DNA of 64,000 bases from Phyllobacterium sophorae. GTDB taxonomy: Bacteria > Pseudomonadota > Alphaproteobacteria > Rhizobiales > Rhizobiaceae. A program made the position numbers and the translations under genes. The stretch covers positions 1 to 64,000 of the forward strand of contig NZ_PGGM01000014.1 in the NCBI RefSeq assembly GCF_003010965.1, given 5' to 3'. Under the pieces are notes generated by a model. The model did no database searches, was not told where the DNA came from, and saw only the letters and a list, made by a program, of their open reading frames with translations. This document shows, one piece after another, positions 46,135 through 54,953 of the stretch (position 1 is the stretch's first letter; each line of letters opens with the position of its first letter).

Positions 46135-46869
46135 TCAGTCTTTGCGCATTTTGGAGAGGAACTGGGCAATGCGCGGCTTTGACATGCCGCCATCGGGTGC
46201 AAAAAATTGGCCGGTCGGCAAATCAACGACCAGTTGACCTTTGTCTAGAAACACAATGCGCGACGATATCGTCCTTGCAAATTCGATTTCATGGGTCACG
46301 AAAACCATCGTGGTTCCGGTCTTGGCCAGCCGTGCAAGAATGCTGAGAACTTCAGCGGTCATTTCCGGATCGAGTGCACTGGTGATTTCATCCAGAAGCA
46401 GATAGCTCGGCTTCATCGCGAGCGCGCGGCAGATGCCTACCCGTTGCCTTTGTCCACCCGAAAGCTGTGCCGGATAAGCATCGGCGCGGGCGCCGAGCCC
46501 GACGGAGTCCAGCAATGCACGCGCCGCCGATTCTGCCTGGGTACGGGACTGCTTGAGAACCTGTATCGGCGCCAATGTTACGTTCTGCACCGCGGTCATG
46601 TGCGGATACAGATTGAAGAGCTGAAATACGGTTGCCGAACGTTTACGCGCTTCCGCCAGTTGTTTCGGATGCGAAACGTCAAAATCATCGACCGTGATGC
46701 GCCCGCCATCGAGTTTTTCCAAACCATTGATGCAGCGCACGAGTGTTGATTTTCCCGAACCGCTGGAACCAAGGATCGACACAACTTCGCCCCTATGGAC
46801 CTCGAGGTCGATACCATCAAGCACCGTTGCTGAACCGAAGGATTTGCGCACACCCCGGACGCTGATCAT
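46135..46869 (-). CDS. Polar amino-acid ABC transporter, ATPase
   Basis: About 244 residues. Walker A is LGSSGSGKST, the signature LSGGQRQRVGICRAL and Walker B LLLDEITSALDPEM. The pattern is that of GlnQ/HisP-type ATPases, where E-I-T-S-ALDPE is usual. The start at 46869 (MISVRGVRKSFG) lies just after the permease stop; an upstream in-frame ATG at 46914 would overlap that gene by over 40 bases. It powers the two permeases. Confidence 0.9.
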   Translation of the reverse strand: MISVRGVRKSFGSATVLDGIDLEVHRGEVVSILGSSGSGKSTLVRCINGLEKLDGGRITVDDFDVSHPKQLAEARKRSATVFQLFNLYPHMTAVQNVTLAPIQVLKQSRTQAESAARALLDSVGLGARADAYPAQLSGGQRQRVGICRALAMKPSYLLLDEITSALDPEMTAEVLSILARLAKTGTTMVFVTHEIEFARTISSRIVFLDKGQLVVDLPTGQFFAPDGGMSKPRIAQFLSKMRKD

Positions 46870-46870
46870 G

Positions 46871-47545
46871 TCACAAACCTTTCCATGCAGTGTGGGCACG
46901 CAGCCGCTGTTCAAGCCTTGCGCCTCCGTAGGCGATGAGCTTGGCCGTCACGTAATAAAGTCCGCCGACGACAGTCCAGACGATGAAGGGCTTGAGCGTC
47001 CTCAGGTTCAAAATATTGCCGATCTTGGTCAGATCGACGACCCCGATAACCGAGATGAGCGAGGTGACCTGAAGCTGATTGACCAGAAGACCCGTCAATG
47101 GTCCGATGGCAAAAGCCACGGCCTGCGGCGCAATCACATGACGCAACACCTGCCAGCGCGATAAACCAAAGACTCGGGCCGACTCAATTTGGTCACGGCC
47201 GATCGATTCGATCGCCGAGACTGCAATGACATAGATGAAAGCAGCGGTATTGCCTGACAGCGTGATCACGGCCGCTTCGACGGGAGTGATATTGATTTTC
47301 GCCAGTGCGGGAAGTCCGAAGAAAACCAGGAAAAGCTGCACGAGAACGGGTGAATTCTTCAGCAATTCGGCGAAAAAAGTTATGAACTGGGTCAACACCG
47401 GCACCCGATAGAAGCGGATAATCGCCCACATCGTACCAACGAAGAGCCCGATCAGGGTTGTGGCGAGAAAGAGCGCGAGAGAAACACCAAGGCCCTGTGC
47501 GAGCAATATGAAATCGTATGAGGTGAAGCTGGTGTACCGCATCAT
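46871..47545 (-). CDS. Polar amino-acid ABC transporter permease 2
   Basis: A 224-residue inner-membrane protein with about five hydrophobic segments. The ABC permease EAA-type loop is in ESARVFGLSRWQVLRHVIAPQAVAFAIGPL. It forms the membrane channel with the permease encoded upstream, whose gene it overlaps by four bases. Confidence 0.88.
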   Translation of the reverse strand: MMRYTSFTSYDFILLAQGLGVSLALFLATTLIGLFVGTMWAIIRFYRVPVLTQFITFFAELLKNSPVLVQLFLVFFGLPALAKINITPVEAAVITLSGNTAAFIYVIAVSAIESIGRDQIESARVFGLSRWQVLRHVIAPQAVAFAIGPLTGLLVNQLQVTSLISVIGVVDLTKIGNILNLRTLKPFIVWTVVGGLYYVTAKLIAYGGARLEQRLRAHTAWKGL

Positions 47546-48213
47546 GCCACTTCCGGCATACGGTCGCGGTTGAGGTGGCGATGCAATGCACCAATCGCAA
47601 GCGAAACCAGATAGGTCAGGCTGGCATAGACAATCAGCAGCACCGCATAAACTTCAAATGGCCGGAAGGTATCGGATGCAACGATCTTCGCGGAGCCTGT
47701 CAGTTCGTTAAGCGTGATTGTCGAGAGGATTGATGAGGTCAGGACAAGGTTGATGAAAACCGATCCGAGCGGCCTAATGGATGTCCGCAGCGCGATCGGC
47801 ATGACGATCTTGCGGAAAATCACCGATCTCGACAAGCCGCTCACCTCTGCCGCTTCAAGGATCCCGGTATCGATCGCGAGAATGCCTGAACGGATAACAT
47901 CCGAGCTGAACGCTCCGCCGGCAATTGACAGGGCAATAACGCCCGTTGTGAAAGCGTCGATATAAATCCCTATCTCCGGTAAGCCGTAGAAAAAGAAAAA
48001 GAGTTGAACGATAAAAGGAATATTGCGGAAGAGATCGACGTAGATGAATGCCGCACGCGAGAGGATCACGGAGGAAGATGTTCTGAGTGCCGCAACGATC
48101 AATCCAATGACCAGGCTGCCGGCTAACGCTAGCGCACACGCTTCTGCCGTCAGCAGCGCGCCTTTCAGAAGGAATGGCACGTGCGGCGCCAATATCGTCA
48201 CATCAAACGTCAA
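47542..48213 (-). CDS. Polar amino-acid ABC transporter permease 1
   Basis: About 223 residues, first gene of the operon. The EAA-type loop is LEAAEVSGLSRSVIFRKIVMPIALRTSIRPLG, and VFINLVLTSSILSTITLNEL follows in the usual HisM/HisQ-like order. The start is uncertain: there is no ATG at the N terminus. TTG at 48213, GTG at 48201 or TTG at 48231 are possible; 48231 would place the codon inside the operator, so a downstream start is preferred. Confidence 0.83.
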   Translation of the reverse strand: MTFDVTILAPHVPFLLKGALLTAEACALALAGSLVIGLIVAALRTSSSVILSRAAFIYVDLFRNIPFIVQLFFFFYGLPEIGIYIDAFTTGVIALSIAGGAFSSDVIRSGILAIDTGILEAAEVSGLSRSVIFRKIVMPIALRTSIRPLGSVFINLVLTSSILSTITLNELTGSAKIVASDTFRPFEVYAVLLIVYASLTYLVSLAIGALHRHLNRDRMPEVA

Positions 48214-48229
48214 ACGGCAATCCAAGCTC

Positions 48230-48274
48230 AAGTGAAACCGGTTTCACTTTTGCCGAATGCGATCACACTGTCAA
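48230..48274 (-). promoter_or_regulatory. Promoter and LacI-type operator of the transporter operon
   Basis: Bases 48230-48249 form a perfect 20-bp palindrome with arms AAGTGAAACC and GGTTTCACTT, containing the classic LacI/GalR-type core TGAAACCGGTTTCA. A TTGACA on the - strand at 48274-48269 provides a -35 about 18 bp upstream of the operator, so a bound repressor would cover the -10 and start site. The elements fit in the 50-bp gap after the thiolase gene. Confidence 0.8.
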
Positions 48275-48281
48275 GACGCTG

Positions 48282-49487
48282 TCACAGCCTTTCAAGCCCA
48301 ATCGCTATGCCCTGCCCTACACCAATGCACATGGTCGCAAGGGCTCGTTTGGTACCGCGCAGATTGAGTTCGAGCGCGGCGGTACCGGTAATACGCGCGC
48401 CGGTCATGCCAAGCGGGTGGCCAAGCGCAATGGCCCCGCCATTCGGATTGACGAATTCGGCATCATCGGCAATGCCGAGTGCTCGCAGCGTTGCCAGGCC
48501 TTGGGACGCGAATGCTTCATTGAGTTCGACCACGTCGAAATCATGGGGGGTAAGCCCGAGGCGGGCGCAGAGTTTTTCAGTTGCTGCGACGGGACCGATC
48601 CCCATGATGCGCGGCGGGACACCTGCCGTTGCACCACCGAGAATGCGAGCGATGGGTGTCAGCCCATGTTGCTTTGCCGCCGCTTCGGACGCGATGATCA
48701 GGGCTGCGGCGCCGTCATTGACACCCGATGCATTGCCCGCCGTTACTGAACCACCCTTGCGGAAAGGAGCCGGCAGCTTGGCCAGTTGCTCGGTCGTCGT
48801 GTGCGGACGCGGGTGCTCGTCGCGTTCTATAGTGACTGCGTCGCCCTTGCGTTGCGCAATGCTGACAGGGGTAATCTCGCGGGCAAGGCGGCCATTTTCC
48901 ATTGCTGCGCCGGCCTTTTGTTGGGAACGCACCGCAAAAGCATCCTGATCCGCCCGCGATACGCTGTGTTCCTCGGCAACGTTCTCGCCCGTCTCTGGCA
49001 TTGAATCGATACCATATTGTTGCTGCATGAGGGGGTTGACGAAACGCCAGCCGATCGTCGTATCATGGATTTCCGCATGCCGGGAAAACGCAGTTTGCGC
49101 CTTTGGCATGACAAAGGGGGCGCGCGACATGGATTCGACGCCGCCGGCGATGGCGAACCCTATTTCTCCTGCCTTGACAGCCCGGGCAGCAGTGATGACA
49201 GCGTCCATACCTGAGCCGCATAAGCGATTAATGGTCGTGCCGGGAACGGTAACAGGCAGGCCGGCCAGTAACAGCGCCATGCGCGCAACATTACGATTGT
49301 CCTCGCCCGCCTGATTAGCGCAACCATAGACCACTTCGTCGAGAGCTTCCCAGTCGGCACCCCGGTTGCGTTCCATCAATGCCTTGAGCGGAATTGCTCC
49401 GAGATCGTCGGCTCGAACAGTAGCTAGCGCTCCGCCAAAGCGGCCGATCGGCGTGCGGATATAGTCGCAAATGTAAACGTCGCACAT
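48282..49487 (-). CDS. pcaF: 3-oxoadipyl-CoA thiolase
   Basis: A 401-residue thiolase that splits 3-oxoadipyl-CoA into succinyl-CoA and acetyl-CoA, the last step of the beta-ketoadipate pathway. The acyl-enzyme cysteine is in INRLCGSGMDAV (about C90), with a catalytic histidine in GGAIALGHPLGMTGAR and the second cysteine in ALATMCIGVGQG. It overlaps pcaJ by one base and closes the pcaIJF operon, which distinguishes it from general acetyl-CoA acetyltransferases. Confidence 0.95.
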   Translation of the reverse strand: MCDVYICDYIRTPIGRFGGALATVRADDLGAIPLKALMERNRGADWEALDEVVYGCANQAGEDNRNVARMALLLAGLPVTVPGTTINRLCGSGMDAVITAARAVKAGEIGFAIAGGVESMSRAPFVMPKAQTAFSRHAEIHDTTIGWRFVNPLMQQQYGIDSMPETGENVAEEHSVSRADQDAFAVRSQQKAGAAMENGRLAREITPVSIAQRKGDAVTIERDEHPRPHTTTEQLAKLPAPFRKGGSVTAGNASGVNDGAAALIIASEAAAKQHGLTPIARILGGATAGVPPRIMGIGPVAATEKLCARLGLTPHDFDVVELNEAFASQGLATLRALGIADDAEFVNPNGGAIALGHPLGMTGARITGTAALELNLRGTKRALATMCIGVGQGIAIGLERL

Positions 49488-50260
49488 CAGGCGGCCTCAT
49501 GCGCTTTCCTGGTGCGCGCGTTGATATCACGCAGCACCGAGATTTCTGTTTCAGTTGGGGCGGGTGTTTCCACCTGCTGTGTAGCAAACCGAACGGGCCA
49601 GCCGCAATTGTCTTCAATCATCGCCCGCGTCACTCCGTTATGGATCGAGACAACCGTCAGCTCTTTTGTGGAAGGGTCAGGTTCGAATATGCACATGTCA
49701 GTTATGACACGGGTCGGCCCCTTGGTCTTCATGCCAAGTCTTGCCCGGTGATCACCGCCCTCGCCGTGGCCCATGGACGTGATGAAGTCCAGATGGTCGA
49801 CGAAACCACGCTTGTTGAGCGCCATGGTGATATAGATTTGGCCGCAATTGCTGGCGATCTCCGGCGCGCCGCCGCCGCCCGGCAAACGAACCTTCGGCTT
49901 ATCGTAATCCCCGACGACAGTCGTGTTCAAATTGGCAAAGCGGTCGATCTGGGCGCCACCTAAAAATCCCGTGGTGATACGCCCGCCCTGCAGCCAATAG
50001 CGGAACATCTCTGGCACGGAAACGGTGCACAAGGCAGTGTCGCACAATTCGCCATCGCCGATTGAAAGCGGCAGGACATCCGGCTTGGTTCCGATGGTCC
50101 CGCTTTCGTAGATCAATGTGATGTCCGGCGCATGGGTGAGCCGCGCCACATTGCAGGCAGCCGAAGGCGCACCTATGCCAACGAAACAGACGTCGTCATT
50201 GGTCAGAGCGCGCGCGGCCGCGATTGTCATCATCTCGGTTGGTGTAAATTCGATCGACAT
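49487..50260 (-). CDS. pcaJ: 3-oxoadipate CoA-transferase subunit B
   Basis: A 257-residue beta subunit of the CoA transferase that moves CoA from succinyl-CoA to 3-oxoadipate. The active-site glutamate region is LIYESGTIG, and GGGGAPEIASNCGQIYI and MGHGEGG are further landmarks of the glutaconate/oxoadipate-type family. It lies between pcaI (11 bp upstream) and pcaF. Confidence 0.94.
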   Translation of the reverse strand: MSIEFTPTEMMTIAAARALTNDDVCFVGIGAPSAACNVARLTHAPDITLIYESGTIGTKPDVLPLSIGDGELCDTALCTVSVPEMFRYWLQGGRITTGFLGGAQIDRFANLNTTVVGDYDKPKVRLPGGGGAPEIASNCGQIYITMALNKRGFVDHLDFITSMGHGEGGDHRARLGMKTKGPTRVITDMCIFEPDPSTKELTVVSIHNGVTRAMIEDNCGWPVRFATQQVETPAPTETEISVLRDINARTRKAHEAA

Positions 50261-50271
50261 GATGGCGCTCC

Positions 50272-51132
50272 CTATACTGCATTCACTGCGCGTGTGTTGA
50301 CGTGGCGCGCGAAATCTTCGGGCTTGCCTGCCAGAACATTCTCCTTGATCCAGGCGGTGAAACTATCCCGGTCGCGGGCAATTTTATCCCAGGCAATGTA
50401 GAAGGCATTGGATCGTGGGTAGTAGCCATGAGCATAGGATGGAAAGGCGCCGCCCGGGATGTGGACAACAGACGTGATCGTCCATGCTGGCAGGACCACA
50501 GCGTTAGGTGACGAAGGATTGAGCTCGTCGACGATCTCTTCCACCGTGACGATCGAGCGCTTCGCCGCGAGCACAGCTTCCTTTTGCACGCCTGCAATGC
50601 CCTCGATCAGCACATTGCCTTTGCTGTCGGCCCGCTGCGCATGGATGACAGAGACATCCGGACGGATTGAGGGCACGGCCGCCAAAACTTCGCCGGTGAA
50701 CGGACAGGTGATGGACTTTATGTTCGGATTCACCTTTGCAAGATCCGCACCAATATAGCCACGCAGCATGGCAAAAGGCAGGTTTGCCGCGCCGGCCTCA
50801 TAAGCGTTGGCCATGGCTGCGTGCGAATGTTCCTCGATATAAAGCGGGCGGGGCCACTGGTTTTCAACTGCATCGCGGAACCGGTGCAGCGAACCGACAC
50901 CCGGATTGCCACCCCAGGAGAATTTCATGCCCCGGGCCGCACCGACACCGATCAACTGGTCGTAAATAAGATCTGGCGTCATCCGGATAAGAAAAAGCTC
51001 CTTGCGGCCCTGCCTGATGATTTCGTGACCCGCTGCATAGGGTATCAAATGGGTGAATCCCTCCATTGCAAGCATATCGCCATCCCTGACATTTTCTTCG
51101 ATGGCTTCGGAAAGCGTACAGACGCGTGCCAA
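50272..51132 (-). CDS. pcaI: 3-oxoadipate CoA-transferase subunit A
   Basis: About 286 residues. The alpha-subunit signature includes AMEGFTHLIPYAAGHEIIRQG, KFSWGGNPGVGSLHRF and HAQRADSKGNVLIEG. It forms the CoA transferase with PcaJ. I chose the TTG at 51132 because AAAGGAGGGAACC, an ideal ribosome site, precedes it directly; the ATG ten codons earlier (51162) has none. The gene is divergent from pcaR and is probably activated by it. Confidence 0.92.
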   Translation of the reverse strand: MARVCTLSEAIEENVRDGDMLAMEGFTHLIPYAAGHEIIRQGRKELFLIRMTPDLIYDQLIGVGAARGMKFSWGGNPGVGSLHRFRDAVENQWPRPLYIEEHSHAAMANAYEAGAANLPFAMLRGYIGADLAKVNPNIKSITCPFTGEVLAAVPSIRPDVSVIHAQRADSKGNVLIEGIAGVQKEAVLAAKRSIVTVEEIVDELNPSSPNAVVLPAWTITSVVHIPGGAFPSYAHGYYPRSNAFYIAWDKIARDRDSFTAWIKENVLAGKPEDFARHVNTRAVNAV

Positions 51133-51199
51133 GGTTCCCTCCTTTAATGCTCTGCTTGGCATATGCCGTAGTCCCGCAACGGCTATGGCGTCAATTAAT

Positions 51200-51246
51200 T
51201 TTGTGCGTTATTTGACTTTTGTTTGTATATCGCACAAACTGTGCGG
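51200..51246. promoter_or_regulatory. Inverted TTTGTGCG repeats between pcaI and pcaR
   Basis: TTTGTGCG (51200-51207) and its complement CGCACAAA (51231-51238) are spaced 31 bp start to start, about three helical turns, and a third half-site TGTGCGG follows at 51240. They lie in the pcaIJF/pcaR divergent promoter region and are good candidates for binding the IclR-family PcaR protein. Confidence 0.6.
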
Positions 51247-51268
51247 AAATGAGGACAGGAATAATTAT

Positions 51269-52024
51269 ATGCGCGAGACGGATTTCATGAATGGCTTTGC
51301 CAAGGGTCTGGCGGTCATCGAGGCATTCGACGCTACCAATTCGCGCCTTTCGATAACCGATATTTCCAAAATTACCGGATTGGAACGAGCCACGGCCCGG
51401 CGATGTCTTCTGACGCTGGCGGAGCTTGGCTATGCCGATTATGACGGCAAATTCTTCACGCTTTCGCCACGTATTCTACGCCTTGGCCATTCTTACCTGA
51501 CCTCGACGCCCCTGCCCCGCCTCATGCAGCCCTTCCTGGATCAGCTCTCTGAAAAAACCGGCGAAAGCGCTTCGGCTTCTGTGCTGGACGGTAATGAAAT
51601 CGTCTACATTGCCCGCGCCTCGCACAAGCGTGTCATGTCGATCAACCTCAATCCGGGAAGCCGGCTTCCAGCCTATTGTTCTTCCATGGGCCGGGTTTTG
51701 CTTGCTGCCATGGCGCAAGATGAAGCGCGACGTATTCTCGAAAACAGCAATCGTAAGGCCAATACGCTAAAGACGAAAACCACGCTTGCCGCATTGATGG
51801 ATGAACTGCAGCGGGTTCGCGAACAGGGGTACGCGGTTATCGATCAGGAGCTGGAAATCGGGCTTTGTTCCATCGCCATTCCCGTGCGCAATATGCGCGG
51901 AGCGACCATTGCGGCAATCAATATTGGTGCGCAGGCCGCAAGAGTCTCGATCGATGAGATGATCGAACGCTATCTGCCAGTCATGCAATCGACACGCGAT
52001 ACGATCACCAGCCTTTTGGTCTAG
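51269..52024 (+). CDS. pcaR: IclR-family regulator of the beta-ketoadipate pathway
   Basis: 251 residues. An N-terminal winged helix (FAKGLAVIEAFD, LSITDISKITGLERATARRCLLTL, about 8-75) is followed by the IclR effector domain (VYIARASHKRVMSINLNPGSRLPAYCSSMGRVLLA, and LEIGLCSIAIPVRN). The ATG at 51269 follows GAGGACAGGA. Divergence from pcaIJF and similarity to the PcaR/PcaU/PobR group make it the regulator that responds to 3-oxoadipate. Confidence 0.9.
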   Translation: MRETDFMNGFAKGLAVIEAFDATNSRLSITDISKITGLERATARRCLLTLAELGYADYDGKFFTLSPRILRLGHSYLTSTPLPRLMQPFLDQLSEKTGESASASVLDGNEIVYIARASHKRVMSINLNPGSRLPAYCSSMGRVLLAAMAQDEARRILENSNRKANTLKTKTTLAALMDELQRVREQGYAVIDQELEIGLCSIAIPVRNMRGATIAAINIGAQAARVSIDEMIERYLPVMQSTRDTITSLLV

Positions 52025-52318
52025 GATCAGGATCTATTAATTTGGCACTCAGAAGTCGGTAGCAACGGCCACCAGCCATCGCAGAGGACAACGGCAACTC
52101 TGCGATACCACGAGGCTGGGACCACCGGTATCGATGACGCGTCGACGCAACCAGCCCACGCCTAACGGGACTTCTTGGGTCTGTTCCGTCGTTGTCGCGA
52201 AACCATCGACCGAGATATTGAGAACAACTCACACAGCCAATGCGTGCTCCTTAGTGTAATTGCACATTGCAACCAGGTCCGGTTGCATAACCACTCCAAT
52301 CTTAAGCGGACAAGATAC
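52025..52318. other. Non-coding stretch with no recognised feature
   Basis: Nearly 300 bases between pcaR and the ArsR-type promoter show no convincing gene, RNA or repeat. Short open frames (for instance 52005-52232 on the - strand) have no ribosome site or recognisable family. It may be remnant DNA at the edge of the accessory segment that splits pcaR from pobR. Confidence 0.5.
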
Positions 52319-52382
52319 TAAGGCAAGTGCCTTATTATCCTTGACAAGATCTCCAACTCGCTTTAATAAGGCACATGCCTTA
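52319..52382 (+). promoter_or_regulatory. Strong promoter with two ArsR operators, overlapping the start codon
   Basis: TAAGGCAAGTGCCTTA (52319-52334) and TAAGGCACATGCCTTA (52367-52382) are near-identical 16-bp palindromes flanking TTGACA (52341-52346), a 17-bp spacer and TAATAA (52364-52369). The second palindrome overlaps both the -10 box and the ATG at 52375, so transcription should begin at or within a base or two of the start codon. Confidence 0.82.
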
Positions 52383-52731
52383 CCATTCGACTCCCCTCGA
52401 CCTCGCCTTTCACGCTCTCAGCGACCCGACCCGTCGCGCTGTGATATCGCGGCTGGCTGAGGGCGAGGTGCCGGTCAGCGTCCTGGCCGGGCCTTTCGAC
52501 ATGGCGCTGCCCTCCTTCGCCCAGCATCTCAAGGTGCTGGAAGATTGCGGTCTGATCGCCAGTGAGAAGCGCGGACGCAGTCGCTGGTGCCGGCTGGTGC
52601 AGGCACGCTTTGACGAGGCGGCGGACTGGATGGAAGCGGAGCGCCGGCGCTGGGCCGATCGGTTGGATCGGCTGGAAGTCTACTTGGACAAGAAGCAAGA
52701 GGATGATGAAGGACATGGCAAACCTGTTTGA
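52375..52731 (+). CDS. ArsR/SmtB-family regulator, probably leaderless
   Basis: 118 residues. A winged helix covers about 8-90: FHALSDPTRRAVISRLAEGEVPVSVLA, then SFAQHLKVLEDCGLIASEKRGRSRWCRL. No metal-binding cysteine/histidine set is seen, so it is the non-metal type common beside SRPBCC genes. The ATG lies inside its own operator with no room for a ribosome site, implying a leaderless mRNA and autorepression. It overlaps the SRPBCC gene by about 29 bases. Confidence 0.86.
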   Translation: MPYHSTPLDLAFHALSDPTRRAVISRLAEGEVPVSVLAGPFDMALPSFAQHLKVLEDCGLIASEKRGRSRWCRLVQARFDEAADWMEAERRRWADRLDRLEVYLDKKQEDDEGHGKPV

Positions 52732-53194
52732 AACCTGGTCGCTCGATCGCGAAATCGTGCTGGTCAAGCTGCTGAACCACCCACGCGATAAGGTCTTTGC
52801 CGCCTGGATGGACCCCAAGGCCCTGGCCCAATGGTACGGCCCGGCCGGCCTCAGCATCGAGAACCACGAGGCCGATATCCGCGAGGGCGGAGTCTGGCGC
52901 TTCGACATGGTGGGTGTGTTCGAGGGTCGGGAGCAGCGCTTCCCCAACCTCATGCGCTTTCTGGAGATCGTGCCGAACGAGCGGATCGTGATGGACTATG
53001 GCACACCCGACCCTGACGACCCTGACCGTTTCCGTGCCACGGTGACCTTCGATGAGCAGGCTGACGGCAAGACTGTGCTGACAATGCGCCAGCTCCATCC
53101 CAGCCGCGAACGGCGTCAGGTGGTCATTGGCTTCGGTGCGGTGGAATACGGGCTGCAGACGCTGGACGGCCTCGCCGCCTGGCTGGATGGTTGA
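52703..53194 (+). CDS. SRPBCC/AHSA1-type ligand-binding protein
   Basis: About 163 residues. The START-like fold is marked by LNHPRDKVFAAWMDPKALAQWYGP, the MVGVFEG and MRFLEIVPNERIVMDYG strands, and a C-terminal helix (FGAVEYGLQTLDGLAAWL). AHSA1-like proteins bind hydrophobic ligands; many occur with ArsR regulators in self-contained pairs of unknown purpose. Possible starts are 52703, 52706 and 52715, all within the end of the ArsR gene. Confidence 0.84.
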   Translation: MMKDMANLFETWSLDREIVLVKLLNHPRDKVFAAWMDPKALAQWYGPAGLSIENHEADIREGGVWRFDMVGVFEGREQRFPNLMRFLEIVPNERIVMDYGTPDPDDPDRFRATVTFDEQADGKTVLTMRQLHPSRERRQVVIGFGAVEYGLQTLDGLAAWLDG

Positions 53195-53257
53195 GCCATT
53201 GGGCCGCTCCATGCCGCGCGGCGCATGGCGCGCACCCTTGCCAACTTGCCACGACCA

Positions 53258-54953
53258 TCAGTTTGCAAGGCACTCGGGAAGACGCATTGGTTTGTCGATC
53301 TTCGCGAGTAGTTCGGGCCTGGCGCAGGGCGGGAAACCGGCAATGCGCATGGTTTCTATGAGACGCTTGCGGTCCGCATCCGTGTAGGCAGGTTCGTTCA
53401 CCCTTCCCTCGATGGTCAGGTCGGGGAACGATTTGAGGGCCTCGCTGATCAGGGTTTTCGCCTCCGGGGTACGGCCAACTGCCGCCAGCGCCGCGGGGCG
53501 ATATGTCCATTCCCAGATCCCGTAATTCTCCGGAGCCAACCGGCCCATCATTCGCAGTGCGTCATCGTAGCGGCCAACCATAAAATAGGCGTGGGCAAAA
53601 AACCTGGTGCTCCACAACGGGTAGTTCGGATTGAGGTGGATCGCCCGATCGGCCATATCGGCGCCTTGCTCGGGTTCGCCAAACGTCGAGGCCCAAGGCG
53701 CATAAAAGGTCACGGTCTCGAACTGGTTTGGAGCCATTCGCAGGGCCGTGTCAAATTCCGCCTTGGCGCGCGCTAGATCGCCCTTTAAGATCAGGCTCTG
53801 GCCGAGAACGGCGTGTGCTTCGGCATCGGCTGGATCGAGCGCGACAGCCCGTTTAGCGCCTTCGGCGGCGACGCGTCGATTCTTTTCGGGTTCCATGTCG
53901 AACGTGGCCAGCACAGAATGCGAATGGTGCAGTTCCACCCAGGCGCGGGCCAGCGTAGGGTCCAACTCGATAGCGCGGCTGAGAAGTCTGATGGCTTCCT
54001 CGATGTCGGCCCGATTGATTTGCTCCAGCTTCTCGGTACCGAGGAGGTAGAGTTCGTAGGCGTTGAGGTTGCCAGGAGGTTTGCGGTGGGCTGTTATCCG
54101 GCCTGCTTCTTGGATCAGGCCGGCGCCGCCACCAAGCCGATTGGAGACCTGCTCAGCAATCTCCGTCTGGATCGCAAACAGATCCCGGTCCGGCCGGTCC
54201 CACCGGTTCGACCATAGATGCTTGCCGGTCTTCGCGTCGATGAACTGAGCCGTAACCCGCACCCGATCGGTTTGGCGTTGAATCGAGCCATCCACCACAA
54301 AGCCTGCGCCGAGTGCGGCACCGACCTCAGTCGGGCTGGCCGGCTTGCCTTCGTAGACTTCCGTCGAGTTGTGGCCAATGACCCGGAATTCCGGAAACCG
54401 TGCGAGATCGGTAATGATATCCTCGGTAAAGCCCCGCGGCCAGGCGCTGCGCATTTGCTTCACCACCGATTGCTTGAAACGGTAGCACCGCGACGGCTGG
54501 CAGGACCGTATCAGAACGCTTCTCGATGGCGGAACCCATGAAGAGCCACACTGCGCCTGCCACCAACAAGACCAGCAGGCCCAGCGCCACAGCCGCCACG
54601 TTCAATTTCCGCCTTGCCGGCGCTGAAGGCGGGTCCGCGGCCGCAATCACCAGCCTGTATCCACGTTTCGGCACCGCCTTAAGGACTGACTGGCTTTCGT
54701 CGTGAAGCGCGCGGCGAATGTCACGCACGCATTGCACCAGGCTGTCATCGGTGACGAATACGTCTGGCCACACCGCCTGCATTAGCTCGTCTTTGGTGAC
54801 CAGTCGGCCGGCGTTTTCCAGAAGATATATCAGGAGATCGAAGGCCTGCGGTCTGAGGGCGATCTCGCTCCCTTCGCCGTCGCGCACAAGCCCTCCGGCA
54901 ACATCGACGATGACGCCGTTGATGGCGAATGTCCTGGCAGCCCGGGAATCCAT
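53258..54953 (-). pseudogene. Winged-helix/TolB-like/TPR regulator, split by a frameshift
   Basis: Two pieces of one gene. The first (54953 down to about 54435) has an OmpR/CadC-type winged helix (LRPQAFDLLIYLLENAGRLVTKDEL to SVLKAVPKRGYRL), a membrane helix (VAAVALGLLVLLVAGAVWLF) and VLPFQAIGG. The second (54432 to 53258) continues GFTEDIITDLARFPEFRVIGH with TPR repeats. Removing one base from the four-C run at 54432-54435 restores LAAGFTEDI, the usual family sequence. It is thus a +1 frameshift: a pseudogene, an assembly error or, less likely, programmed. Intact relatives are membrane one-component regulators. Confidence 0.82.

Noticed and set aside
52005..52232. A possible 75-residue gene on the - strand after pcaR.
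   Set aside because: It overlaps the pcaR end, has no ribosome site and no recognisable family.
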